DNA from: Sarcocystis neurona
Taxonomy: Eukaryota; Apicomplexa; Conoidasida; Eucoccidiorida; Sarcocystidae
Assembly: GCA_000727475.1 (NCBI GenBank)
Contig: KL647288.1
Location: forward strand, 4,335,604 to 4,399,603
Length of the DNA: 64,000 nt
Direction: 5' to 3'
Shown: positions 25,201 through 34,800 of the stretch, one piece after another
Position numbering within the stretch: the stretch's first letter is position 1
Layout: each line of letters begins with the position of its first letter
Made by a program: the position numbers and the translations under genes
Notes under the pieces: model-generated
What the model was told of the DNA's origin: nothing
Seen by the model: the letters and a program-made list of their open reading frames with translations, nothing else
Database searches by the model: none

Positions 25201-28097
25201 GACCTGGTGCTTCCTCCCCGCGTTCGTCCCGTGTATGTACGCTGAATGACTTGTTTCTGACTATATTCCTTCGCCTTTGAAGTGGCTGAAGCGTTTTCTT
25301 TTTCGTCGGCCTGGTGTTCACTCAGGAAGCGACGTAGAAGATACGACAAGCCTCCTCACGGTCTTCCGCAGCAACAGGGGCTACGCAGCTATTCGAACGC
25401 CTGCAGCAGCAGTGCCAGGTACAGCAACAGCATCTTGTCTTCTCTGTACCCCGGACTGCTTCTCCCTACTTACGACATTTTCCTGCTGGTGGTCCCTGTC
25501 GTGTACACACACGTGTATGTATAGCTCCCAGTGCGTATGCGCTTACACACGGATACGCATATGTGTAGATATACGTATGTGTGCACATGCGCGTGGGTGC
25601 CTGGGAACTTTTTTCTGTGTGCAACTTTCATCAGGAAACGATGGGAAAGTACATATCTTCACACACTGGGGAAGATGTATCTTTCTGGAGTTTTTTTACC
25701 AAAGATTTGTGCATTTGTAGGGACCTAGATTTCTGTGTGTTTATGTAAAGAGGAGGTGGGGGCGTACATATATGCACACGTGTGTAAATACACAGGTGCA
25801 TTCACATACAGTATGCAACGCACTCTTCAACATATGTATATACGTGCTTGTGCTTTGTTAAAATATCCATGTACATATGTATATTGGCGTGTATACAAAA
25901 ACGCATGTGCACATATGTGTGCGTCTACATACGTGTTCATATACGGCTCTTTTTCTGTGTGTGTACACGCGTCTGTACACACAAACGTCTATTTTAATCA
26001 GGTGTCTGTACACTTGCACACGTGTGTACACACAAACGTCTATTTTAATCAGGTGTCTGCACACTTGCATAAATAATACGTGTCCGTTTCTCCCTCTGTC
26101 TGTGTCTGCGCGCACATACACAGATGCAGGTAGTGCACGCATGGACGTACCAACACATACGCACACATAGGTATATATACGTACAAATAGGTATTCGTAT
26201 GCACATATATATATATGTATATATGTGCCCGCATAGATACGTATATGTGTGAATACACACATTTGTATAGACATTTATATGTTGTACAGGACTTGCCATA
26301 TAATGGCTGATTGAATCTCGACGGACGCCGAGGTATACACATACACATGGGTATTCGTATGCATATGTATATATACATATATATGCACGCATAGACACGT
26401 ATATGTTTGGCTACAAAGATGTGTCCGTATGCTTATACAGATTTATGTGCTGGCTAAAACTTGCCTAGTAATAGCTGATCGAAGCTTGACGGACGCCAAA
26501 CTCGAAGAAGAAGGTTTTTCTTTTAGCTGACGCACACACCTGTGCATCTGTATCAACACATTACATAGAGCTAGCTATACGTATAAAGACTAGATACATC
26601 CACGCACGGGGTACCTGTTTCTCTACATACGTACATACCACATATATGCGTATATATGTGTACCAATATGAGTGTATATATATACGACTCGGTGTACGTG
26701 TAAAGACTGTATACATCCATGTGGCTTACGTGTGTCCCTCCTTACATACATACTATACATATAGATATATATATATGTGTACATTTGTCTACAAATATGA
26801 GTGTATATTTACACGCATAGATATATATATATATATATATGCGTGCGTACGTGGATGCTTATATATATATTGATATGTAGTGTTGAATATTTGTTTTAAG
26901 ATCATAACAGAATTTTTGGTGGGGCACGCGCTTTCTCTACACGTGTGGCAAGCCTCCTCTGAGTTTTTAGTAAGTCGTCCCGTCTATTCTTCGTCTTTTC
27001 GAACGAGGGAAGTTTCCCGTCCTTGTCTCGGCCTTTTTTTCTGAGACCAGTAATCGGCGGCGTCTGGCTCTTCGGATCGTTTTTCCTTTTTCTTTGACCT
27101 TTTAATCTCTCTTCGTTTAGAACCTCGCCTCCTTCAACTCTTCCGTCTCTTCTGTGCTTTGTCTGTAGAGAACCTCGTTGAAGTGGGATGTGTTTTGCTG
27201 ACGTAGAAAACGCTGCCCTCTGGGGCGCACCAGTCGCTTCCCCTGTCCCGATCTTCAGCTGTACAAGAAACTTTCTGTAATTTGTTTTTCGTCCTCTTCG
27301 CTTAGATGTATGCGCTCTTCTTTTTCGCTCTTCTTCGGCCGTCTCGTCTCGCCTCCTCGCTGTCAACAACCCGCACGCCACGCGACCTTCGGAAAACAGG
27401 ATTTTCTGTGGCACGCCTGTTTTCTTCAAGACTCTCATTTATCTTGTTCCCGTTCCCATTACACCCTTACGTCGCCTTCCTCTCCTCCGGCTTCTTCGTC
27501 TTCGCCGTTTCCTGTCGTTGGTGCTTCCACTTCCTGAGCCCCTTCTTTTCCCGTTCTCTTTCCGACTGCTCGTTTCCCTTCCTTTCCCGACTCTCCCTTT
27601 CTTCTTGTTTTTTATCCCTGCTCGCCCTGCTTTTCGTCTTCTCTGTCCCCTCTTCTGATTCTTCATCGGTCTGGCCTTTTCGCCGCGTGGACGACGGTTT
27701 TCTGCGACTTGTTTGTTCTTTCTCTTCCGGCGCTGCTGCAGGTGGCTTTGTGCCGGATCTCTCTGATCGTTTGCTGTGTGAAGACATTCCGTACGGCTTG
27801 TGTGTTTTGAAAGACCTTGCTGAGCAGCTTGATCTTCGCACTCCGTCGATCGATTTTCTGATAGAGTGGCACCAGAAGTTGTTGAAAAAGGAGTTCATTC
27901 GAAAAGGAAAACTCCTTCCAGAGTCCCTCACAGAAACATCGTGCGCAAGGGCTTACGGCTTGACATCTTTGGACCAAGTCGTCGCCCCGTCGCTACTTGC
28001 CCAGACTGATATCTCGCCTTTGATCGCAGCCGTTGGGAAAGACGAAAATGAGGAAGAAAATGAGGAAGAAGAGAAGGGAACACAGGGTGAACGATGA
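10221..28097 (+). CDS. opine (octopine/nopaline-type) dehydrogenase
   Basis: Seven exons join in phase: 10,221-10,393, 12,504-12,581, 15,275-15,417, 19,633-19,790, 21,995-22,131, 23,994-24,211 and 27,742-28,097. They total 1,263 bases, or 420 residues plus TGA, close to the roughly 400 residues of opine dehydrogenases. The ATG at 10,221 lies just ahead of an N-terminal NAD(P)-binding Rossmann motif (VCLCGGGNAAHA, residues 24-35). Next come VSADPAEVVSTADVCLICAP (about 84-103) and GGFDW (from about 132). The C-terminal helical domain contains LSPSNQIIHPAR with the expected catalytic His at 227, a WDGKTP loop, and DRLLCEDIPYG with the family's Arg/Asp pair at 312 and 317. Family members reductively condense an amino acid with a 2-oxo acid such as pyruvate using NAD(P)H; the substrates here are unknown. 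No signal peptide is evident, so a cytosolic location is inferred. Introns of 1.9-4.2 kb make up 93% of the gene. Confidence 0.9.
10394..12503 (+). other. intron 1 of the opine dehydrogenase gene
   Basis: This intron is mostly repeat-poor, with one short TA run near 10,594-10,610. It contains an exon-like block at 10,863-10,970 (acceptor GTGCAG, then 35 residues including LLKHFAKGNVVYSPDYS, then TGA) that does not fit the dehydrogenase. It could be a chance frame or an alternative terminal exon. Confidence 0.7.
13139..13620. repeat. CATA/TA microsatellite in intron 2
   Basis: Degenerate ATACATATATACG-type DNA occupies nearly 500 bases of the second dehydrogenase intron. It marks the change from repeat-poor to repeat-rich sequence near 12,950-13,140, inside the gene. 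Confidence 0.85.
13938..14107. repeat. about 34-bp minisatellite, five imperfect copies
   Basis: Units beginning GGTGTTG or GGCGTTG start at about 13,938, 13,973, 14,007, 14,041 and 14,074. Each has the order GGTGTT, AAAAGG or similar, TGTA, then AAAATTTTCTTT-like T-rich sequence. Spacing is 33-35 bases. The array lies in intron 2. Confidence 0.75.
14351..14552. repeat. TA/CT/CATA microsatellite in intron 2
   Basis: Several TA runs and a CT run are mixed with TATG tetranucleotides, about 700-900 bases before the exon 3 acceptor. Confidence 0.8.
16439..16710. repeat. about 68-bp minisatellite, four diverged copies
   Basis: Copies begin near 16,439, 16,505, 16,575 and 16,640 with GAA(A/G)T(C/T)CTAA-like heads, then a variant of GAAAGCACCAG, and end in T/C-rich tails. 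The array lies in intron 3 of the dehydrogenase gene. Confidence 0.7.
18826..19130. repeat. TATG/CATA microsatellite in intron 3
   Basis: A degenerate tetranucleotide tract lies upstream of the roughly 90-bp minisatellite that ends this intron. Confidence 0.75.
19226..19580. repeat. about 90-bp minisatellite, four copies
   Basis: Four successive units start near 19,226, 19,316, 19,406 and 19,498. Each has the order ATGTGTAC, GGATGTGTG-like, G(T/C)G(T/G)GGGAA, a T-rich tract, then CTTTTG or similar. The period is close to a multiple of three, so the antisense strand shows a long artificial-looking repetitive frame. The array ends less than 60 bases before the CTGCTGCAG acceptor of dehydrogenase exon 4. 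Confidence 0.8.
21490..21640. repeat. TA/TG microsatellite in intron 4
   Basis: Alternating TA and TATG tracts lie within intron 4 of the dehydrogenase gene. The last 200 bases of the intron before exon 5 are a strongly pyrimidine-rich tract instead. Confidence 0.75.
23430..23690. repeat. TA/CATA microsatellite in intron 5
   Basis: A TA run near 23,443-23,461 is followed by CATA and TATG tetranucleotide DNA, upstream of the CTG triplet array in the same intron. Confidence 0.8.
23826..23993 (+). repeat. CTG/CTTCTG triplet array ending in a splice acceptor
   Basis: About 165 bases of CTG, CTT and CTA triplets (sense strand) finish as CTGCTGCTGCAG, whose last AG is the 3' splice site of dehydrogenase exon 6. 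The array is open in several frames (poly-Leu, poly-Ala, poly-Cys), but the flanking phase and the protein family place it in the intron. Confidence 0.85.
25510..26885. repeat. composite microsatellite and tandem duplications in intron 6
   Basis: TA/CATA DNA contains at least three tandem duplications. A 51-base unit (ACAAACGTCTATTTTAATCA then GGTGTCTG) starts at 25,981 and 26,032. A diverged unit of roughly 160-170 bases runs from GTATTCGTATGC (26,191 and 26,351) to ACGGACGCC (26,321 and 26,489). A 117-base unit starts with TAAAGAC near 26,583 and 26,700. The sequence CGGACGCCAAACTC in the second unit also occurs at 6,646. Confidence 0.75.
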
Positions 28098-28210
28098 CGA
28101 ACAGCACGTGTGTGCGTGGTGCTCAAACTACAGCAGAAATAACAGAAAATACTTGTGATATACCGCAGGCACGCAGGACCGCCGCCACCAGTACTGACTC
28201 AGTATCTACA

Positions 28211-28241
<31 letters not shown>

Positions 28242-29495
28242 AAATTATTTGTTTAGATAAGTGAATATGTCAATTTTTGTTGTTGTTGCTCTTGTAGCCA
28301 AACGACTGATCCTAGTACGAGTCTGCCGCGTAGGCCTGTAAGGAGTGCCGCTGTTACTGTTGGTGTTTGTTTTGCTATTGCAATGTTGCTTGGTGCTGGT
28401 CTACCCACGGGAGACTGGGCGAGGGAAAAGCCTGCTGCTGGCGGGTATCGCATTTCTAAGCAGATTTCTTCCGTAATGAAGCGACAAAAATGATAGCTCT
28501 GCTGCTACGCAGGAGGATGGATCGGTAGGTCACAACTTGGAGATAGTATCCGTGTTTTGGTGCCGGTATGTGGAAAAGAAAAGGCGCTGCTTGTGGAAGG
28601 AAGAAACGTCACTGCTTGTAGTGGGCACGGATATTAAGGAGGCGACACACCATAGACAGAGAGCTAGGTGGAGCGTCGACTACAAGTTCGCTCTTACTCG
28701 CTGCGACCCGAGCGCGTATCTCCTCTTGTCGAGAGCGCACGGCTGCTACCGCCGCGTCAAAAAGGAGAGAGAGTGGTATAGAGAGCCAGCGCAGGCTCTG
28801 TTTGTCTCTTGGTGCTTTCTTGTTACGGAAGTACACTTCTCAGCAGCAACGATGCTTTGTTGCTGCGAGCAGCATTACGACGAATTTGGCCACCTATAGT
28901 CGCGGCGTCTCTGCTAGGGTTACTGCGCCTCGCTGTTGCTGTTAGGGCACACGTCAGACCTAGGGAAACAATTAGAACAGTAGTGCCTCGTGCCTCTGCG
29001 GGCGCCTAAAGTATCAGAAAAAGCAGGGCATGTCAAACGTCGCACGAGTATTTCTCCTGGCTGCGCAAAGTGCACCGCTGCCGACCTCATCAGCAGAGGC
29101 ATGCTGCAGCGCGCCATGGACGCAAAAGTCTTGCTGATCTTCGGCACTGGAGGAGAATTGCTCTGCCGCATTTGAGAAGTGTGCAACGAGATACCTTTAT
29201 TTCAGCAGGGCACGCGAAAGACGAAGATTTGTTATCAAAAAAGGCTTCTGTGTGAAAAAGGGGATCCACGGACGAACGCAGTGCTACACCGAGTAGCAAC
29301 AGTTTCTTGGAGATTTTTTCTGTGTGCAGGCCTAGGTGTGGAACATTCACGCGACGTGTAGGGATACGACAACACGCCACCGGTTATATTGTTGTGGTGT
29401 TGCGTGAGTCTGCAGGCGCTGTTTATAAAAATAAAGTGGAGCGTGCAGGACAAAGCGGCCGCCGCCCCCGTACCTGTAGACAGACACCCGTATGC

Positions 29496-29723
29496 ATGCT
29501 ACTACGCTACATGAACGGTCTCGAAGCCTCTCTACCAACGTTTTACACCAAACTGCTGGGCAGAGAGAACCCTCCTACTTCTGAAGAGAGAGTGAGGAAC
29601 TGGGAAAGGTTGTCGCAAGACTTGGCAACGCTCCCGGTCTTCCGACGAAGAGGCCGGGACGGGCCTGCGTGCTTGACGCAGAAGCGCTCTACGCAATGGC
29701 GAAGACAGAAGGAGTTTTTGTAG
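29496..29723 (+). CDS. orphan small open frame, 75 residues
   Basis: It starts at ATG 29,496 (second ATG at 29,511) and contains LPTFYTKLLGRENPPTSEE, then a charged tail rich in Arg/Gln. Composition is protein-like and free of repeats, and the frame is open upstream to about 29,307, so it could instead be an exon. No family was recognised and no splice partner was found. Confidence 0.2.
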   Translation: MLLRYMNGLEASLPTFYTKLLGRENPPTSEERVRNWERLSQDLATLPVFRRRGRDGPACLTQKRSTQWRRQKEFL

Positions 29724-32700
29724 CCAGTGAGAGGGCAAACAGCGGAATAGATGGAGGCGTGCTTGATTGTTTACAGAGAGAGGGCAACAGGTGGTTCTCG
29801 TTGGGCAGCTTCACAAGGCAGTCAAAAGGAAATGCATGACGCCTGGGCATTCGTCTTAACATGAGGCCAGGACAACTCTGCAGGGAGCTGTACTCGTTTG
29901 TCCAGGCTCTGTGTGTGGAGACGAACGAATGCGAAAATCGATTTACCTGTATGTCAGAGGGCCAGATATAAAGGTAGTTACTCGTACTCAAGCATCCAGC
30001 ATGGACAGGCATCTTTGTGGACGTCTCTTGCTCTATTGGTGCACGTACACGCATGCGTGCAACTGTCCAAGTTTTGGCGCAGTCAGCCTAGCCCCCTGTA
30101 GAGGAAATCAGGACAGGCAATTTAAGCCGCATTCATCGGCTTTTGTTCGTAGGGAGGCTACTCTTGTTCTTCAAAGGCTCTTGCTTCGCAGAAGTGCTGG
30201 CTTTCTTTTTTTGAAACAAAGAAACCAGATTGGTGACCACTTCTGCTCATTCGCATTTAAAGTGACGAGAGCACAATGCGATTTTGGATTTGACGCATGT
30301 GGCTCGTAGGAGAAGGCGCCCTGACACGGGGCGGTTTTGACAAGCAAATGCACACATTTCTTCCAAAACATCTGTTGTTTCGTCTTAGAACGTTATATTT
30401 CCTTTGTTTTGTTCTTCGGGAACTCTGATGTTGCCACAAACAAAAGACAGTCCAAGACATTAATGTACCTATTTTCCTCATCTCTGTTCGTCTGTTATTG
30501 TACGCACCTTACGTGTATATATATGTATGTATATATATATAGTGCCAGTTTTCCTCAGCTGTTTGCTTAGTTGTGTCTCACTGTACATTTATATATATAG
30601 TCTTTGTAGATGTGTTGAACGCGTGCAAATTACGGGTGTGTACAATTATACCCAGGGGCTTTCGGCAAGTAGAATTCCGTGGGACAGCGGTGATTGCCGC
30701 ATACGTTTTTTTTCAAAAGTTACGGGGGGTGCTTCTTGTTCAAAACATACGCTCGTTGTTGTATCGCTGTGAGTACGTACTCTAACCGTATTCGACGACG
30801 GTTCTGCGCACCGTGGTTGACTCCGGAGCGCCAACGTGTTTCAGTCGCGGGTTTCTTCAGACAACCACTTTATTCTGGCTCATGCTGCTGCTTTAGAACA
30901 GTTGTTCTGTAGAAGCGTACTGTGAAAAGCAGGTGAAAATCCCGTTCTCGGCAGTCCTCGTTCTGGTGACTCAGGAGATACAACAGTATAAAAGTGAGAC
31001 TAGCATTCTCTTTGTTCTGTCGTAAAGGTTTCACCTTTCTCGCCAGCAGCAGAACCGGGTCAGTTTCTAGCAGAAGTCAAGCAGGCAAGAAAAAATATGC
31101 GTAAAGTTGGCGTTTAAATGTCCCGTCGTGCTGAGTGCACCGTATATTATATGTACCCACGTATCTATTCACTTAATCAATTTATGCACCGTCAGATGAA
31201 GGTGGTAGTGATTCATTTTCCATACTCGCTCACGGCACATCTGTCTACAAAGATATATATATATATATATATGTATACGAGTACCTCCCTGCAGTGTTGG
31301 TCAGGGGCCTAGTCTAGATAATTATTTTTTATCCATTTGGCAGCTCAACTTTAAGAAACGCCAAGGTGCTCCGAGTAAGCGAAGGGGGACAATTATGCTA
31401 TGAACACTATGTTGCTTTACAGCACAGTAACGCACTAATGTTTGGTTTTTCTTCCCATAAACGAGTCATTAAAAGCTCGACACTACTTGGTTACACACGC
31501 TTCCGCACCACATACTGACTAAGTAGGTCTGACGTTGCACACCTTTCACTCGAAACGACGATTCACAGGGTGAAACGTTCGCGCTGCCGTCAATGGAAAG
31601 AGCCATGGACAACCAGTTAAGGTGCGATGCATACCCGCAGACACCCTTAGTGTGCCCTAGAACATTGGAACGCCACCTTTGTGTGAAGCAGGTTCGCCAA
31701 TTCTGTATACCCCAACGAATTCACTATTTTTCGTCTTTCTGTTCCACTGGGGTTTTCGTGCTGAAGAAGCAGGCCGCTTTTTCTGTTAGTCGACAAAAAG
31801 TGCGTCGTACTAGAAGAGTTTCTTCTCTCAGCTGCAACAATAAATAATGGTCTTGAGCTGGACGCATCCGGCGCAAGGTGCCCGTCCCCCCGAGCACTGG
31901 ATCGACATTGTACTTTTGCCTGGAACAAAGGACTCCAATTAGGATCAGCCCCTATTTCAGAAGCGAGAGGGAGGCTTGTTTGCTCTGTCTCTTCTTCGGT
32001 GAAACAAAACGCTTTTGTAAGAGTCCTTCGTTATTCTCGTGTGCACGTTGCTACTATTATGCGGGCACGCGGTACGAATGCGAAGCGAAGCCGCTTCTCT
32101 TCACTGAGGTGACCAGCAGCCCCTGCGCGGCCATTCGAAATAGGGTATGGCAAGAGTTACAACGTATAGCCTCGGCGCACGGTGATTTTTACTTCACTTG
32201 CGGTTGGTAGACATGGGAGTGAACAGCTATCTCGATTGAGCAAGAATGAGTCCTTCTACTGCGCGTAATAGAACACGAAGACGAACTACCACTTCTATGT
32301 CCAGTGACGATCCACAACTTCCAGGAAACCGGGTCTTTTACTCCTGTTTGAACTTCTGTTCTTAGGGTGCAGCGGGTTTCTGGTTTCATTTTCCCGCATC
32401 AAGCGGTGTTCTGAGAGATTCACACCGCGCACGTGTGCACTTTCCATCCAGAATCATTAGGTCCTCAAGCCCGTAATGATACCTACGAGATAACAATTCT
32501 GGCCAATAGATTCCGGCCCCGCCCGAGCGCAACAATAGTCGTGAACATATCTGAACGAATCCCTGGTGGCGTCCTGCGAGACAAGTGCTAGGACTTTTCA
32601 GTGACTCTGTTCCCCGTAGTGGACGACGTCCTCTGAGGCAACGGCGCAGAACTTTTATGGAAGTACACAGCTTTCTCCTTTGCTTAGAGGTGTCTACCGC

Positions 32701-34136
32701 CAGCTGCTTGTGTAGAGGATAGTTTTCGGTGCAAAATTGAATTGCGTAGACATGCGTGCAGCGACTAGCAACTTGCTAATTTCATCTCTAGGTGCAGTAA
32801 AACATGCCATCCACTAAGATACTGCCAAGGCGGCGTCACCTGCCACAACCGTAATCCCAGTCCCTCCCAAAATGTCTCACAGCGATTGTAGCTTTATGAA
32901 TACAGTTACGGGGTGCCAGCCGCAGAGACGGAAAGCTCCCAGAGCGTCAAGGACACCGCCCGACACCAGGACGCCGGGGTCACGCAATACCGCTGCTTCT
33001 TGTCCGATGCCCCAGTCTTTGCTGCATTGTCTACGCATACATGTGCTACACATCTTCTCACAATTAGTACCTCTAACAAGGACTCGTAGCTCTACTATTC
33101 TCACTTGACCGCAGCACGCGGAGAACCTCCTGCTCTTACGCTCTCTGTACATTGCCTGCGAGTTTCTGTGCGATAATTCCTTCCCATTTTCTTGAAGCTT
33201 CTCCATAGCCAGCTGACGACCGGACGTTTTCTGCGTGCCCACCAGGTCTGAAATCGGTTTCATTACTTCACCGTCACTCTGAAATCCCACATGCAGGATG
33301 CGACTAAAAATATTCCTGTCTGCGTCAAACAACAGTTATTCCATTTGTGTCTCATAGGACGTTATTGCTGCCGATCCTTGTCTGCTGGCGGAAACGCACC
33401 GACTACTCTGCGCATCTCGCCAAGCCTTCCACAAAACGGCGGGCGCAGAGGGCTCCGCCAGCAGGGATACTACGGCATGAACGTACATGCGCCCTGTACA
33501 CTTATCTATCTTGAGAGCGCACAGAGTATCCAGTCCCACTTCTGTCGGAAAGGCAGGCATACGTTCATCCTATGATGGAAAGGGTCTCGGTAATTTTGTG
33601 AGTACCTATATGAATAGACAAATGATATTTCATCTAATACTGGTGATCCCTTGTCATTCACAGCCTCCCATCTGCTGTCTGTCTTCAGGAAAGTAGACGG
33701 ATCACATGCGCCCATGCGCCTTTCCCCAGGGAAACTTGCAGAGAGGGTGTCGCCGGTACGGATTTATCGTTACAAAGAATTCGCTCTCTCCCGTGCAGAC
33801 CCGAATTATGATGGTTCTAAAAAATCGTGATTTATATCCGTAATTAGGAAATTACAGGCACTCCCTTTGTGTATACCTAAAAAAGTATGTATCCACAATT
33901 TTTAGTGAAAATCACTCAGAAGAACAATCGACATCAACGCAGCGTTATGTGTGTGAACTGTAGTAAAGTCAAAGGCCGAAGTATCAGTGTGAGTTCTAAG
34001 GTCAACGGAGTGTGTGGCCAATACTCACCGTCTCCCGTCGTGGAGTGCATTTAATCACGAGAAAGAACCTGCATTACCGGTGGATATTACCTTACAATGT
34101 ATGTGACGGTGATGGTAAACTAGGATTACCTCAGTC

Positions 34137-34769
34137 ATGCAATACCTGTGGCGGACAGCAAATTTTCGTCCCTTCCATGTGTTTGGTTGGACGGAGACCG
34201 ATAGGGCTAGCATCGCTCAACCGCCTAATACCATCAAAGTCCACTACACAGTCATGCCGCCGATTCGTTTAACTCTTGTGCGCTGGTGGAGGGAGGAGCT
34301 TAAAAAGCCAGGGACATTAGTCTCCGGTGATACACAGTTAGCAGGTCGCCTTGGAGCCCGGCGTAAACCCTTCTCGTTATCCAGTATCAGGGCAATCACT
34401 ACAGTATATCGCCATACACATAGATGCCCCTTTTCACCTTCTCACAGTGTCGTCTTCACCAGATCTTCTGACCCACGTACCCAGACAAAAGTTTTCTGTT
34501 CAAACACACGTGTGCAGCGAACTGCCGCTGTAGACGTGCAAGACCGTCGCCTTCTGAACGTGCGCATGTACAGAGGAGCTACCCACAGAGACGCAGAAAA
34601 ATTTGGTCCCTCCGCATGGAATTCCACTCATTCAGCGGCCGGAAATGCAGGCCGTATTTCAACGAGCGCCTTTATCCGTTGTTCAGTGTTCCAACAATGT
34701 CGGTATCGTCATTTTCACAAGCATGTGCTACCGGACATGCGCAGAGTCAGCCGAAGCTACATGCTGTAG
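34137..34769 (+). CDS. orphan open frame, 210 residues
   Basis: This is the longest ATG-initiated frame in the repeat-poor 28-35 kb block. The protein is basic, Arg/His/Ser-rich and free of homopolymer runs. It contains PPIRLTLVRWWREELKKPG near residue 41 and ends RRVSRSYML. No domain, signal peptide or membrane segment was recognised. It could be a lineage-specific gene, a relic of an older element, or chance. Confidence 0.25.
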   Translation: MQYLWRTANFRPFHVFGWTETDRASIAQPPNTIKVHYTVMPPIRLTLVRWWREELKKPGTLVSGDTQLAGRLGARRKPFSLSSIRAITTVYRHTHRCPFSPSHSVVFTRSSDPRTQTKVFCSNTRVQRTAAVDVQDRRLLNVRMYRGATHRDAEKFGPSAWNSTHSAAGNAGRISTSAFIRCSVFQQCRYRHFHKHVLPDMRRVSRSYML

Positions 34770-34800
34770 CTACATGCGCGTCTCAATGATTTATATGAGG

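Larger units (their letters stand above)
28098..34800. other. repeat-poor stretch with no recognised gene
   Basis: After the dehydrogenase stop there is one TA/GA run near 28,210-28,240, and short TA runs near 30,530 and 31,255; otherwise microsatellites are rare. No conserved domain was recognised on either strand. Two orphan open frames (29,496-29,723 and 34,137-34,769) are listed separately. Block composition matches the 48-58 kb stretch. Confidence 0.5.
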
